A DNA stretch of 64,000 nt from CAWUEZ02 sp963921355 (GCA_963921355.3 OZ001190.1:2108001-2172000), one strand, 5' to 3'. Shown: positions 33,549-44,793, counted from the first letter of the stretch. Notes: generated by a model not told the origin, from the sequence alone. Made by a program: numbers and translations.

Positions 33549-33576
33549 AAAGGCCGGCCTGCCAGGGCCGGCCTTT
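33549..33576 (+). terminator. Rho-independent terminator after the MBL gene
   Basis: AAAGGCCGGCC (33549-33559) and GGCCGGCCTTT (33566-33576), 11 perfect pairs with a 6-base loop, ending in a T run. It closes the DUF302-YeeE-MBL unit. The following 200 bases (33577-33782) are AT-rich, without a gene, and should hold the chemoreceptor promoter. Confidence 0.88.
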
Positions 33577-33782
33577 TGCATGCGTCAGCGTTTGTGCAAC
33601 CGGCTCTTCTAATGGTGTTTACATAAAATGCGCTTCAATTAAAAAATAATCGTCAAATAAATATTGCCGCTAGACCCTAGGTATTTTCCACAATCACATT
33701 CGGGAATTAACTTCTCCGAAATAATTCGCGCCCTAGCCTGTTCACGTAGCCGTCAAGGTTCATGTGATCCAGGGGACTGATC

Positions 33783-35291
33783 ATGTTTGCACTTCGTATG
33801 TTGGACGTGTCTTCCAGTAAATCCTCGCTCAAGACTGATGCATGGGCCAAGATGGTCGAAGATTTGCCTGTCAATGTGATGGTTTGCGATATCAAAACAT
33901 TTGACATGGTCTACGCAAATACATCGACGATCGAGACCCTCCGGTCCATCGAACACGCTTTGCCGATCAAAGCGGACGATCTGGTCGGCTCGTCGATCGA
34001 CGTGTTCCACAAGAACCCAGATCATTAGCGGCGCATGCTGGCAGACCGGTCCAACCTGCCGCACCAGGCCCGCATTACGATCGGCGGCGAGATCTTCGAG
34101 CTCCGGGTGTCCGCTTTGGACGACAGCCGGGGCAATTGCACCAAAGCGATGGTTACCTGGTCGCTCGTCACCGAACAGGTCAGACAGGAGGAGTACAACG
34201 CTTCCCTGCTGAACATGCTCGATGAGATGCCGATCAACGTCATGATGGCCGATCCGAAGACATTCGAAATCACCTATGCCAACAAGACGACCATCAACAC
34301 GCTGGCAGAGCTCGAACACCTGATCCCGATCAAGGCGACGGACCTGGTCGGATCATCGATCGACGTGTTTCACAAGGTCCCGACCCACCAGCGCGATATG
34401 CTGTCCGACCCCAGAAACCTACCCCACAACGCCCGAATCAAGCTCGGCGACGAGACCCTGAGCCTCAAGGTCTCGGCGATCGAGAATAAGGGCGGGGAGT
34501 ACGTGGCCGCGATGGTCAACTGGTCGGTCATCACCCAGCAGGCCCGGCTCGCCGAGACCTTCGAAAGCAAGGTGAAGACCGTCGTCGACGGGATCTCGGC
34601 GGCAGCGACCCAGATGCAGGGCACCTCGGAGAGCCTCTCCGCAACCGCGGAGGAGACCAGCGCCCAATCCAACGTGGTGGCTTCCGCGGCTGAGGAACTG
34701 TCAGCGTCGATCGGCGAGATCTCCGGCCAGGTCACGACGTCGGCCACGCGGGCAGGTGAAGCCGTCGATGAGGCGCAACAGTCCTCCGCCAAAGTGGCGG
34801 AACTGGCCGAAGCCGCCGAACAGATCGGGGCGGTCGTTCAGTTGATCAACGACATCGCCGCGCAGACCAACCTGCTGGCCCTGAATGCCACGATCGAGGC
34901 CGCACGGGCTGGGGAAGCCGGCAAGGGCTTTGCCGTCGTCGCCTCTGAAGTGAAGAGCCTGGCGGGTCAGACCGCCAAGGCGACGCAGGAGATCTCGGAG
35001 CAGATCGCTCAGGTGCAGGCGGCCACCCGCGACACCGTCGGCTCGATCGAACGGATCTCGGGGACGATCACCACCCTCAGCGAGATCGCCACAACCATCT
35101 CCTCGGCCGTCGAAGAACAGTCGGCCGCCACCTCGGAGGTGACGCAGAACATCACCGGCGTCAGCGAGGCCAGTCAGGAGACCGGACGGGCGTCGCAGGA
35201 GATGCTCGGTGCGGCAACCCAGCTTTCCAAGGACAGCGAAACGCTGTCGAGCGAGGTCGAGACCTTCCTGGACATGGTCCGCACTCTGTAA
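33783..35291 (+). pseudogene. Soluble double-PAS methyl-accepting chemotaxis protein, with an in-frame TAG
   Basis: 502 codons. No membrane span: the protein is a cytoplasmic chemoreceptor. Two PAS-like sensor modules in tandem (about 15-115 and 140-245) are near copies of each other. The signalling helical hairpin ends with LINDIAAQTNLLALNATIEAARAGEAGKGF, the conserved CheA/CheW-binding tip region. Codon 82 is TAG (34026-34028). The second PAS repeat has Gln at the matching place (FHKVPTHQRDML against FHKNPDH-stop-RRML), so this is CAG to TAG. Downstream reading continues unbroken to 35291. Without suppression only the first PAS would be made; reinitiation is possible. Confidence 0.82.
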
Positions 35292-35315
35292 GCGGCCGGC
35301 CAGATCCGACAACAG

Positions 35316-35349
35316 CCGATGAACCGACCTGACCAGGCCGGTTCATCGG
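35316..35349. terminator. Hairpin between convergent chemoreceptor and sulfotransferase genes
   Basis: CCGATGAACCG (35316-35326) and CGGTTCATCGG (35339-35349), 11 perfect pairs, 12-base loop. It lies between two convergent stop codons 70 bases apart. It lacks a T run, so it may be a weak bidirectional terminator. Confidence 0.6.
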
Positions 35350-35359
35350 TCCCGTTCAT

Positions 35360-36178
35360 CTAGACACGATCATTCGGATCAACCGACCACCCGGCCGATT
35401 CACAGAATGCCAGCTGATCGGCGCTGAACCGGCTCAGGCCCTGGCTCCGCCAGCGCCCCGTCGTTTCGGGGCGCACGACCCCCGAACACGCCTCCGGCAG
35501 GCGTGTGCGGTCCACCGGCAACGACAGGGCATCGACCAACGCGGTCAACTCATTGACCGGATCCCCGGCGAACCGGTCGAAGTTCAGCGGATAGAGGCGG
35601 GTCCCAAAGGTCTCGCGCAGACGGTCCAAGCGTCTTTGGGTACGGATCCAATACTCAAGCTGCGCCGCCTCGGGGGAGCCGAACGACTCCGGATCGAGAT
35701 CGAACATCCAGCCCCAGTTGCTCATTTGCGCCTTGTTGTTGCTGAACGCCATGTCCAGCGGATGGCGCGTCACATAGACGAACACCGCCTGCGGCCAATG
35801 CTCGAGGATGGCCTCAAGGAAGATGTGGCAGTTGGGCTCTTTCGTCATCCAGCCGGCCGCCGGCCCTGCGCCGGCCAGCCCCCGCCATTGGTGCTGCAGG
35901 TGGCGGACCAGGCCGGGCCAAGCGAGCAAAGCGCGGAGGCCGATCCCCCGGGTCATCACCTTGTCGAAGAGCCCGAGACGGGCATCGATCTCGCTCTTGG
36001 GGGCACCCGATCGCAGCCAGTCCGGATGCTTGAACAGCTCGGTAAAGATCAGATTGTCATTGGCACCGTTGAGCGAGCCGCCGGGATAGAATCCAAGCGC
36101 TGACAACGCGCCGGCGACCGCGCGGGTGCCGGACCCGCCCAGGCCGCCGATGAACAGAATGGGATGATGAACAGACAC
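35360..36178 (-). CDS. Sulfotransferase-family protein
   Basis: 272 residues. The PAPS 5'-phosphosulfate loop is FIGGLGGSGTRAVAGALSAL and the 3'-phosphate region is VYVTRHPLDMAFSNNKAQMS. Other landmarks are NLIFTELFKHPDW and LYPLNFDRFAGDPVNELTAL. Would transfer sulfate from PAPS to a carbohydrate or other acceptor; the acceptor is unknown. No polysaccharide genes adjoin it. Convergent with the chemoreceptor. It is not closely similar to the cargo sulfotransferase at 58207. Confidence 0.8.
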   Translation of the reverse strand: MSVHHPILFIGGLGGSGTRAVAGALSALGFYPGGSLNGANDNLIFTELFKHPDWLRSGAPKSEIDARLGLFDKVMTRGIGLRALLAWPGLVRHLQHQWRGLAGAGPAAGWMTKEPNCHIFLEAILEHWPQAVFVYVTRHPLDMAFSNNKAQMSNWGWMFDLDPESFGSPEAAQLEYWIRTQRRLDRLRETFGTRLYPLNFDRFAGDPVNELTALVDALSLPVDRTRLPEACSGVVRPETTGRWRSQGLSRFSADQLAFCESAGWSVDPNDRV

Positions 36179-36243
36179 CGATGCCGGATAGCCGAGGTGA
36201 TTGAGCCCGTCAATCCGACTGACCTGAGCCGGCGGTAACGCAG

Positions 36244-36962
36244 TCAGCCCGCGGGCAGGGCGAGCCGCACCTCATCATCCAAGCGTTGCCGCAGATTCTC
36301 CGGCAAGCGCAGGGCATCGCCTAACCGCTCCAGATACGCTTATCTTCCGGAATTCCGGGATCCAGCATCGTCGACGACGCGAGGTAAAGTTCGACAGCCT
36401 GCTCCTCTCCAGCCGCCAGATTGGCGATAGCGATCGGATCGGCGGGCGCGTTCAACTGCTCGAACAGGAAGGCCTTTTCGTCGCCGGCAAGCGACGAAGC
36501 CTCGACCTGTTGGCGGATCAGCGCGTGCTCGCGGGCATCGATGTGCCCATCCGCCATGGCGGCGCTGATCATCGCCCGCACCAGGCTCAGACGGAAATCG
36601 CTGCCGTCCCGGGCCGACATGGTCGCGGGATCAAAGCCGCTATCCGCAGGCGCCGGCGCAACCGCGCTGCCCGCAGCCATGCCACCCGCCGCCGCCGGTG
36701 CCCCGCTCTTGTAGTCACGCCACGTCTTGTAGGCGAGGCCGCCGAGCACCGCGAGACCGCCATAGGTCAACGCCTTGCCACCGAACTTGCGGGCTTTCTT
36801 CGAGCTGAGGACAGCCGCGACCAGGCCGCCCGCCGCAGCGCCACCGAGCAGTCCCCCCGGCAACCCGGATGCGACCCCGCCACCCGATGACGGGCCTCCA
36901 GCGCCGGCGGCGCCACCCCCGAGACCACCCAGGAATCCATCCATCAACCGCTGCACGTCCAT
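36244..36962 (-). pseudogene. DUF533/YebE (TerB-like) protein, C-terminus frameshifted
   Basis: About 239 residues when repaired. The start at 36962 (MDVQRLMDGFLGGLGGGAAG) has GAGGGG upstream. A Gly/Ala-rich N-terminus is followed by a probable membrane segment (GGLVAAVLSSKKARKFGG to ALTYGGLAVLGGLAYKTW) and a TerB-like helical domain (SLVRAMISAAMADGHIDARE, DPIAIANLAAGEEQAVELYL). After LDPGIPEDKR the frame goes wrong and stops at 36321. One extra base near 36340 restores YLERLGDALRLPENLRQRLD and a stop at 36244, giving the family C-terminus. Function of YebE-type proteins is not established. Confidence 0.75.
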
Positions 36963-37054
36963 CGACCGGCCCCTCTGTCGCCAAAACATGTTCATCGTGG
37001 GCACTAAGGGACGAAGCGATGGGTTTTCAATAGCAGCCGCGCCCCGAAACGGCT

Positions 37055-37987
37055 CTAGCTGACGGGTGCGGTCGTTGCCACATCGGCGCTGACATGGCGT
37101 TGCAACCAACCGCGGACGAGATCGGCGATCTCCTGCAGTTCCTCATGCCGGGCCGAGTTGCGCCGCCAGACCATGCCGATCACCCGCGAGGGCGGCCGTT
37201 TGCGGATCGGCCGCGCGACAACCCCGGTACCGGGGCGAACCTCGGATCGGACGTAGAGGCTGGGCAGAAAGGCGATGCCCATCCCCGCCGCCACCATCTG
37301 ACGGATGGCGTCCAGACTGGTGCCCTCGTAGTCGGCGAGGATCATCGCACCGCTCTGCTCGCAGACCTGCACGACCTGGTCGCGCAGACGATGGCCCGGT
37401 TCCAGAACAAGAACATCCTGGCCCCGCAGGTCGCCGCGTTCGAGAGACTTGCGCCCGGCCAGGGTATGGTCATCCGGCATCGCCACCTCCAGACGCTCCT
37501 GAAAAAGCGGTGCCACCCTGAAGTCCCCGTCTTCGATGGGGATCGGAACGATCAGCGCGTCGAACTGGCCGGCGCGAAGGTCCCGGACCAAGGGCTCCTG
37601 AAGGCCGTCGCGGACGTACATTTTCAGTGCAGGGTATCGCTTGTGGATGGTGGGAATGATCGGCGGCAACAGATACGGCCCCACAGTCGGCAGAGATCCG
37701 ATCTTTACAGTTCCGATGAACTTCCGCTGCGCATGGCCAGCCGACTCCACCAGTTCGGTGACATCCCGCAGAATGATCCGCGCCCGCTCGACGACGTCCT
37801 TCCCCGCCGGCGTCATCAGGACACTGCTGCGGCTGCGCTCGAGAAGCTGAACGCCCAGCCGGTCTTCAAGTTCCTTGATCTGGCCGCTGAGCGCCGGCTG
37901 ACTGACATTGATCTTGGCCGCCGCCCGACGGAAGTGCAGTTCATCGGCCACGGCGACCAATGCGCGCAGTTGACGAAACGTGATCAT
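37055..37987 (-). CDS. LysR-family transcriptional regulator (OxyR-like branch)
   Basis: 310 residues. N-terminal helix-turn-helix (FRQLRALVAVADELHFRRAA to NVSQPALSGQIKELEDRLGV), then a periplasmic-binding-like effector domain. The segment VLEPGHRLRDQVVQVCEQSG matches OxyR LEDGHCLRDQALGFC, but the peroxide-sensing Cys199 is Arg here, while a Cys near the second redox position remains. Peroxide sensing by the OxyR mechanism is therefore unlikely. It is divergent from the usp-mrp operon, with an ATTTGA-N4-TCAAAT palindrome between them, and probably controls it. Confidence 0.9.
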   Translation of the reverse strand: MITFRQLRALVAVADELHFRRAAAKINVSQPALSGQIKELEDRLGVQLLERSRSSVLMTPAGKDVVERARIILRDVTELVESAGHAQRKFIGTVKIGSLPTVGPYLLPPIIPTIHKRYPALKMYVRDGLQEPLVRDLRAGQFDALIVPIPIEDGDFRVAPLFQERLEVAMPDDHTLAGRKSLERGDLRGQDVLVLEPGHRLRDQVVQVCEQSGAMILADYEGTSLDAIRQMVAAGMGIAFLPSLYVRSEVRPGTGVVARPIRKRPPSRVIGMVWRRNSARHEELQEIADLVRGWLQRHVSADVATTAPVS

Positions 37988-38032
37988 CTAGCCCCTGATC
38001 GAAAAAACTAATCACATCTTCCGAAAAATACG

Positions 38033-38048
38033 ATTTGAAGCATCAAAT
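38033..38048. promoter_or_regulatory. LysR-type operator candidate
   Basis: ATTTGA-AGCA-TCAAAT, a perfect dyad within the 92-base gap between the LysR start (37987) and the stress-protein start (38080). It fits the T-N11-A LysR box. The surrounding AT-rich bases could hold overlapping divergent promoters. Confidence 0.55.
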
Positions 38049-38079
38049 TTAAAGACCATTTCCGTTTCCGTTGCCCGGA

Positions 38080-38946
38080 ATGGTTCCGGGTGGCTTGGAC
38101 CTCGCGGAGCAATCGGAAGCCGGCGTGTTTGCAGACACTGTCATCTTCACCAGCCCCGAAACCGCCGCCGAGACGGCCGTGGCGGTGCAGACGGTGTGCC
38201 GCCTGCGATCACGGGCGCGGATCTACGTTCCGAATGACAATCGCGACTCAGCCGTCGAACGGCGCCTATTGGCGGCGGTGAGCAAGTTCGGCGTCCACGT
38301 CAGTCTGGACGCGATCGACCGCAAGACCGCGGTAGACCTCCTGTCCGATCAACCCGGCCAGCGTTGGGATGCCGGGATCGTTGTCCGGCCATCAACGGCA
38401 GGGATTTCACTCGGGGTGCTTGAAAGGGCGCTGCTGCGCAGCGGACTGGGGCCGATCTGGTTCTGGAACACGCCCAAACCGCTGACCGCCCGGGTGGTCG
38501 TGGCCTGTGCGGCCGATGAGGACGACACACGGCGACAGGCCCTCAACGCCGCAACCGTCGACACGGCAGCCGCGCTCGCCGGACGGCTGGGGGGTCGCGT
38601 CGTGCTGGCGAACGTCTCGGACCGTCGCGATGCCGAACCGTCTCTGCGCCGACTGGCGGAGCGGGCTGATGCTGGACGTATCGGGATTGAGCTGGAAATC
38701 CGATCCGGGGCGGTGACCCGGACGCTGTCGGAGCTTGTCGGGGAACAGCCGCCGTCAATCCTTGTAGCCGGCTCGATGAGCCGCCGGGGACTGGCGGCAC
38801 TCGATCGTCCCAACACCGTTGACAGGCTGATCGACGGTGCCGAATACAGCGTCGTCGTCGTGCCGGAGACACCCAGCCGGACCACAGTACGTCCCGCTGC
38901 CCTCGGCCAATTGGCGGCGGCGCTGGCCGTTGTTTTGGCCGAGTGA
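38080..38946 (+). CDS. Universal-stress-protein-like protein at the head of the mrp operon
   Basis: 288 residues from the ATG at 38080. The second half has a USP-type fold: strand ARVVVACAADEDDTRRQALN, GGRVVLANVSD, ELVGEQPPSILVAGSMSRRG (resembling the GxxG nucleotide loop) and YSVVVVPETPS. The first half (DTVIFTSPETAAETAVAVQT) looks like a diverged first USP domain. The stop overlaps or directly abuts mrpA, so it is probably made with the antiporter. A cytoplasmic regulator of ion or pH stress is a reasonable inference. Confidence 0.7.
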   Translation: MVPGGLDLAEQSEAGVFADTVIFTSPETAAETAVAVQTVCRLRSRARIYVPNDNRDSAVERRLLAAVSKFGVHVSLDAIDRKTAVDLLSDQPGQRWDAGIVVRPSTAGISLGVLERALLRSGLGPIWFWNTPKPLTARVVVACAADEDDTRRQALNAATVDTAAALAGRLGGRVVLANVSDRRDAEPSLRRLAERADAGRIGIELEIRSGAVTRTLSELVGEQPPSILVAGSMSRRGLAALDRPNTVDRLIDGAEYSVVVVPETPSRTTVRPAALGQLAAALAVVLAE

Positions 38947-38972
38947 GACGGCGGGAGCGCAGAAGAAGGGGC

Positions 38973-41246
38973 ATGACGGTGGGGGTTGAACAGATCGGTC
39001 GACCGACGCTTCGCGATCCGTGGGTTCTGGGAGCTCTCGGGATTGCGCTGGCGACTTTCGTGTTTGCCCTGGGCCAGATTCCAGCGGTCGCGGCCGGCGC
39101 ATATCCGAGCCTGAGCTGGAGTTGGGTCGCCGGCCTCGGTGTCGAGTTTGCGTTCCGGCTCGACGGACTGGCGCTCCTGTTCGTTCTCCTGATCGCCGGC
39201 ATCGGAGTCCTGGTTCTGGCCTATGCCGGGGCCTATGCGTCAGCGGTCGCCAAAGGCCGGCGGCTCTGCCTGCTGCTCGCGGCATTCATGGTCGCCATGC
39301 TCGGCCTGGTGGCCGCCGACGACCTGATCACGCTGTTCGTGTTCTGGGAGGCCACCACCGTCATCAGCTACCTGCTGATCGGCTTCGACCATGAGCAGGC
39401 CAAGGCCCGACGCTCCGCGTTGCAGGGGCTGCTGATCACCGGGGCCGGCGGCCTGGCCATGCTTGCCGGCTTCGTGCTGCTTGGCATCACCGCGGAGACG
39501 TTTCGGATCTCCGAGCTGCCGGCTGCCCTCGCCGGCACGGACATGGGTTCGCTGACGCTGCCGCTCTGCCTGATACTGGCAGGGTGCTTCACGAAGTCGG
39601 CCCAGGTGCCGTTTCATTTGTGGCTGCCCAACGCGATGGCCGCCCCGACCCCGGTCAGCGCCTATCTGCACTCGGCGACCATGGTCAAGGCCGGGATCTA
39701 TCTGCTCGCGCGCCTTCATCCGACCTTCGGCGCCCACGAAATCTGGTTCCCGGTTCTGACGACGGTCGGTGCCGCAACGGCCCTTTGGGCATCGATACAG
39801 GCCCTCCGCCAGTCCGACCTGAAGCTCATGCTGGCCCATACCACCGTGATGGCGCTCGGAACCCTGACCATGTTTCTCGGGTCGAGCGCGCCGGTGGCGA
39901 TCGCCGCCGCCGTCACGTTCATCCTGGTTCACGCGCTGTACAAGGCGACGCTGTTCCTTGCGGTCGGCGTCATCGACACCCACACCGGTACCCGGGATCG
40001 CGGGGTTCTGGCGGGACTGCGCGCGTCGCTGCCGGTGACGGCCGTCGCCGTGTTCGCCGGAGCTTTCTCGATGGCTGGCTTTCCTCCTTTCCTCGGCTTC
40101 ATCGGCAAGGAACTGAAATACGAGGGCGCCCTTGCCATCGCGCAGGAGCCGGGGCTGGTCGTGGCCGCGGCGGTTCTGGCCAACGCCATGATGGTCGCCG
40201 TCGCCATGGTGGTGTCGCTGCGAACGTTCCTGGGCGAACGGCCCGGATCGCTTCCGGCGCGGGTCCCGCCCCGGTTGATGGTCGCGGCCCCACTCGCGCT
40301 CGGCGTTCTTGGACTGTTGTTCGGTCTGCTCCCGTCGATCGTCGGCAATCCTCTGGTTCAACCCGCTGTCACCTCGGTCCTCGGAGAACCCGCCACGATC
40401 AAACTGGCGCTTTGGCACGGCATCAATGTTCCCCTGATGCTGAGCATCGTCACTGTTGCGCTCGGGGTCGCGATCTACTGGGGCCTCGACAGGATCACCG
40501 CCGGGCTGGACAGCATCGGTGCCACGCTGGGATGGAACGGCGACCGGATCTATGACGTTGTGCTCGCGGCCACTCTGTCCGGCGCGGGACGGGTGACAGC
40601 TCTGCTGCAGCACGGTCGGCTACCGCTGTACGTGGCCGTGACCTTTGTCGTCGTCGGCGCGTCGCTGATCGCCGGCGCGGTGATGGACGACGCCGCGGTC
40701 TGGGCGCTCGTCGAGATCGAACCCATCGAGCCGTGGGAGATCGGCAGCCTGATCCTGCTGGTGGTTGGGGCCGGACTGGCCGTGGTCGGACGGCGCCGGC
40801 TGACCGCGCTTTCCGGCCTCGCGGCGATTGGCGTCGGGACGACACTGGTTTTCCTGATGCACGGCGCCGTGGACGTTGCCGTCACCCAGTTCATGGTCGA
40901 AGCGCTGATCGTAATCCTGGTTGCGGCCGTCATCCCGAAGATCCCCCCGTTCGAGGCGGTGCGCTCGACGCGGCCGGTTCGGCTTCTGCGGGCCGGCGTT
41001 GCCGCCTTCGTCGGCCTGGGGGTCACTCTGGCCCTGCTGCGGCTGGCGCCGCCCGTCGACCGCAAAATAACCGCCTTCTACGAAGCGACGTCGGTGCCCG
41101 AGGCCTTCGGGCGGAACATCGTCAATGTGATCCTGGTTGATTTCCGGGCGTTGGACACCTTCGGCGAGGTCGCTGTGGTGGTCATCGCGGCGCTCGCGGC
41201 CTTCGCCCTCCTGCGGGGTCGACGCAACTCGCGGGGGCTGTCATGA
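38973..41246 (+). CDS. mrpA: Mrp Na+/H+ antiporter subunit A
   Basis: About 757 residues from the ATG at 38973 (a GTG at 38943 overlapping the usp stop is also possible). Proton-channel subunit related to NuoL. Conserved core: LFVFWEATTVISYLLIGFDH, FTKSAQVPFHLWLPNAMAAP, TPVSAYLHSATMVKAGIYLL, LMLAHTTVMALGTL with the lysine of the proton path, and FPPFLGFIGKELKYEGA. The C-terminal part (WEIGSLILLVVGAGLAVVGR, VDVAVTQFMVEALIVILVAA) is the MbhD/MbhE-like extension. First of seven overlapping mrp genes; exchanges cytoplasmic Na+ (or K+) for protons. Confidence 0.95.
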   Translation: MTVGVEQIGRPTLRDPWVLGALGIALATFVFALGQIPAVAAGAYPSLSWSWVAGLGVEFAFRLDGLALLFVLLIAGIGVLVLAYAGAYASAVAKGRRLCLLLAAFMVAMLGLVAADDLITLFVFWEATTVISYLLIGFDHEQAKARRSALQGLLITGAGGLAMLAGFVLLGITAETFRISELPAALAGTDMGSLTLPLCLILAGCFTKSAQVPFHLWLPNAMAAPTPVSAYLHSATMVKAGIYLLARLHPTFGAHEIWFPVLTTVGAATALWASIQALRQSDLKLMLAHTTVMALGTLTMFLGSSAPVAIAAAVTFILVHALYKATLFLAVGVIDTHTGTRDRGVLAGLRASLPVTAVAVFAGAFSMAGFPPFLGFIGKELKYEGALAIAQEPGLVVAAAVLANAMMVAVAMVVSLRTFLGERPGSLPARVPPRLMVAAPLALGVLGLLFGLLPSIVGNPLVQPAVTSVLGEPATIKLALWHGINVPLMLSIVTVALGVAIYWGLDRITAGLDSIGATLGWNGDRIYDVVLAATLSGAGRVTALLQHGRLPLYVAVTFVVVGASLIAGAVMDDAAVWALVEIEPIEPWEIGSLILLVVGAGLAVVGRRRLTALSGLAAIGVGTTLVFLMHGAVDVAVTQFMVEALIVILVAAVIPKIPPFEAVRSTRPVRLLRAGVAAFVGLGVTLALLRLAPPVDRKITAFYEATSVPEAFGRNIVNVILVDFRALDTFGEVAVVVIAALAAFALLRGRRNSRGLS

Positions 41247-41644
41247 GCACTCTCATTCTCAGAACCGCGTCGCGGATGCTCACCGCACTGCTGCTGCTGG
41301 TCTCGGTCTACCTGCTGTGGCGCGGCCACAACGAGCCGGGCGGCGGGTTCGTCGGCGGACTCACCGCCGCGGCGGCGTTCATTCTGGTGGCCATGGCCGA
41401 GGGATGGCGGGTGGCCCGTCGGGCCCTGGGCGTGGATGCGCGGCTGCTTGCACTGATCGGCCTGGCCATCGCCGCGGTTGCAGGCCTGCTGGCCGGACCT
41501 TTGGGGCTGCCGTTCCTCACCGGGCTTTGGTGGAAGGAGGCGGGCCTGCCTCTCGGGACACCGCTGTTGTTCGACATCGGGGTGTATCTGGCGGTTATGG
41601 GCAGCGTGCTCACGATCGCCTTCGCCGTCGAGCGGGAGGTCTAG
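41243..41644 (+). CDS. mrpB: Mrp antiporter subunit B
   Basis: 133 residues, start overlapping the mrpA stop (ATGA). Membrane protein with the MnhB pattern VYLLWRGHNEPGGGFVGGLT and a final span in FDIGVYLAVMGSVLTIAFAV. Ends in TAG, three bases before mrpC. Confidence 0.93.
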   Translation: MSTLILRTASRMLTALLLLVSVYLLWRGHNEPGGGFVGGLTAAAAFILVAMAEGWRVARRALGVDARLLALIGLAIAAVAGLLAGPLGLPFLTGLWWKEAGLPLGTPLLFDIGVYLAVMGSVLTIAFAVEREV

Positions 41645-41647
41645 TCG

Positions 41648-42066
41648 ATGGAGCCGTTTCTCGCTGTCGCGATCGGCCTTCTGGTGGCCGTGGCGGCCTA
41701 TCTGATGACAGACCGCCATATGGTGCGGATCCTGTTCGGCATCGCGGTCCTCGGCACGGCGGTCAATCTGATCGTCTTCGTCTCGGGTGACGTCACACGC
41801 GGCCTGCCGCCGCTGATCTCGACCGGCGTGTTCGGCCCGGATCAGGGGGTGGCGAACGCCTTGCCCCAGGCTCTCGTCCTGACGGCGATTGTTATCGGCT
41901 TCGGCCTGTTCTCGTTCGCGCTCGCCCTGGTGTTCAAGGTGGCTCAGCGCTTCCAGACCGCCGACGTGAACGCGATCGGCGCCGCCGAAGGCCCCTTTCA
42001 GCGATCCGGCCGCGCCGACACACGCACGCCGGAACCCGACGCCCCGGTCGACCAGGAGCGCGCGGC

Positions 42067-42070
<4 letters not shown>
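41648..42070 (+). CDS. mrpC: Mrp antiporter subunit C
   Basis: 140 residues, NuoK-like. Three spans: LAVAIGLLVAVAAYLMT, VRILFGIAVLGTAVNLIVFV and ALPQALVLTAIVIGFGLFSF, with the conserved DPLPQALVLTAIVI-type element. A hydrophilic tail of about 35 residues (GPFQRSGRADTRTPEPDAPV) is longer than usual. Overlaps mrpD by four bases. Confidence 0.93.
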
Positions 42071-43601
<1,531 letters not shown>

Positions 43602-43605
<4 letters not shown>

Positions 43606-44081
43606 GGGTGGTGCTGCTCGCCGCCGTGTTGGCGATGGCCTGGTCGGCCCTGATGGGTCAGGTGACAACGACCACGCTCGCGGTCGGTTTCGGTCTCGGA
43701 CTCCTCAGCCTGTGGATCGTCGCGCCCTTGTTCGGCCCGAAAGGCCGGCGCGATCTACGGCGCCTGCCGGCGGCCGTTCATCTGATGCTGCTGTTCATCT
43801 ACGAGCTTGTGGTGTCGGGGTTTCGGGTCGCCTGGGATGTCATAGCGCCAGGATCGAAAATCGTACCCGGCGTGGTCGAGGTCCCGCTCGACCTGGAGAG
43901 CGATGTCGAGATCACCCTGCTGGCCAACCTGATCTCCCTGACGCCGGGAACCCTCAGCCTGGACGTCAGCGACGATCGCCGGACCCTGTACGTGCATTCC
44001 ATGTACAGCGACGACCCCCAGGAGCTGGTGGACGACATCAAGAACACCTTCGAAAAACCGATCCGGGAGGTCTGCGGGTGA
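43602..44081 (+). CDS. mrpE: Mrp antiporter subunit E
   Basis: 159 residues. Two N-terminal spans, then the MnhE signature YELVVSGFRVAWDVIAPGSK, LLANLISLTPGTLSLDVSDD and LYVHSMYSDDPQELVDDIKN. Required for antiporter assembly in studied systems. Stop overlaps the mrpF start as GTGA. Confidence 0.93.
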
Positions 44082-44416
44082 TCGAAACCCTCTCAAGCCC
44101 GGTCGCAATCGGCAGTTTCTTTGCCGGAAGCGTCCTCGCCGTCTCGGCTGTCATCGCACTCTACAGGGTGGTGTTCGGTCCGGCGCCGGCCGATCGCGTG
44201 ATTGCCATCGACGTGCTCACGGTCCTGCTTGTCGGCCTCGTCGCCGTCGTGGCCGTCACCCACTCGGTCTTCGCCATCCTGGACGTCGCGCTTGCCGTCG
44301 CCATCCTGGCCTTTCTGGCCACGATCGGCTTCGCGCGTTACCTGCAGCGCTCGCAGCAGGCTTTCGAGGGAGACAGCCCGCCGGCGCGCGGCACCGACAG
44401 CGGAGGGACGTCGTGA
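44078..44416 (+). CDS. mrpF: Mrp antiporter subunit F
   Basis: 112 residues from a GTG start overlapping mrpE. Three spans with the MnhF pattern YRVVFGPAPADRVIAIDVLT and FAILDVALAVAILAFLATIG. A short hydrophilic tail. Overlaps mrpG by four bases. Confidence 0.93.
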   Translation: MIETLSSPVAIGSFFAGSVLAVSAVIALYRVVFGPAPADRVIAIDVLTVLLVGLVAVVAVTHSVFAILDVALAVAILAFLATIGFARYLQRSQQAFEGDSPPARGTDSGGTS

Positions 44417-44742
44417 TGCTCGAGGCCTCGATCGTGGATTGGATGACCGGCGGCCTGTTGGTGTTGGGATCGCTGTTCTTCCTGGTCGCGGCGGTCGGCA
44501 TCATTCGCCTGCCGGACCCGTTGACCCGCATGCACGCCGCCACCAAGGCCGGCACGCTCGGCGCGGGCCTGATGCTTCTTGCGGTGTGCTTCGCGGCCGG
44601 CGACGGCGCGGTTTCGGTGAGAGCCGCCGCCATCTTCCTGTTCCTGCTGGTGACGGCACCGGTCGGCGCCCATGTGATCGGCCGGACCGTCTGGAACCGC
44701 GGACGCGCTTACCGCATCCTGGTGCGCCGGCAAATCAGCTAG
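44413..44742 (+). CDS. mrpG: Mrp antiporter subunit G
   Basis: 109 residues. MnhG pattern: GSLFFLVAAVGIIRLPDPLT then RMHAATKAGTLGAGLMLLAV, with the third span in VTAPVGAHVIGRTVW. Last gene of the operon. No plus-strand terminator with a T run is seen directly after it; the hairpin at 44804-44828 is better oriented for the minus strand. Confidence 0.93.
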   Translation: MMLEASIVDWMTGGLLVLGSLFFLVAAVGIIRLPDPLTRMHAATKAGTLGAGLMLLAVCFAAGDGAVSVRAAAIFLFLLVTAPVGAHVIGRTVWNRGRAYRILVRRQIS

Positions 44743-44793
44743 TCAGCCATCGCCGCGCGAGCGACCGCCCTAACGCCGCCCAAACCTGACGCC

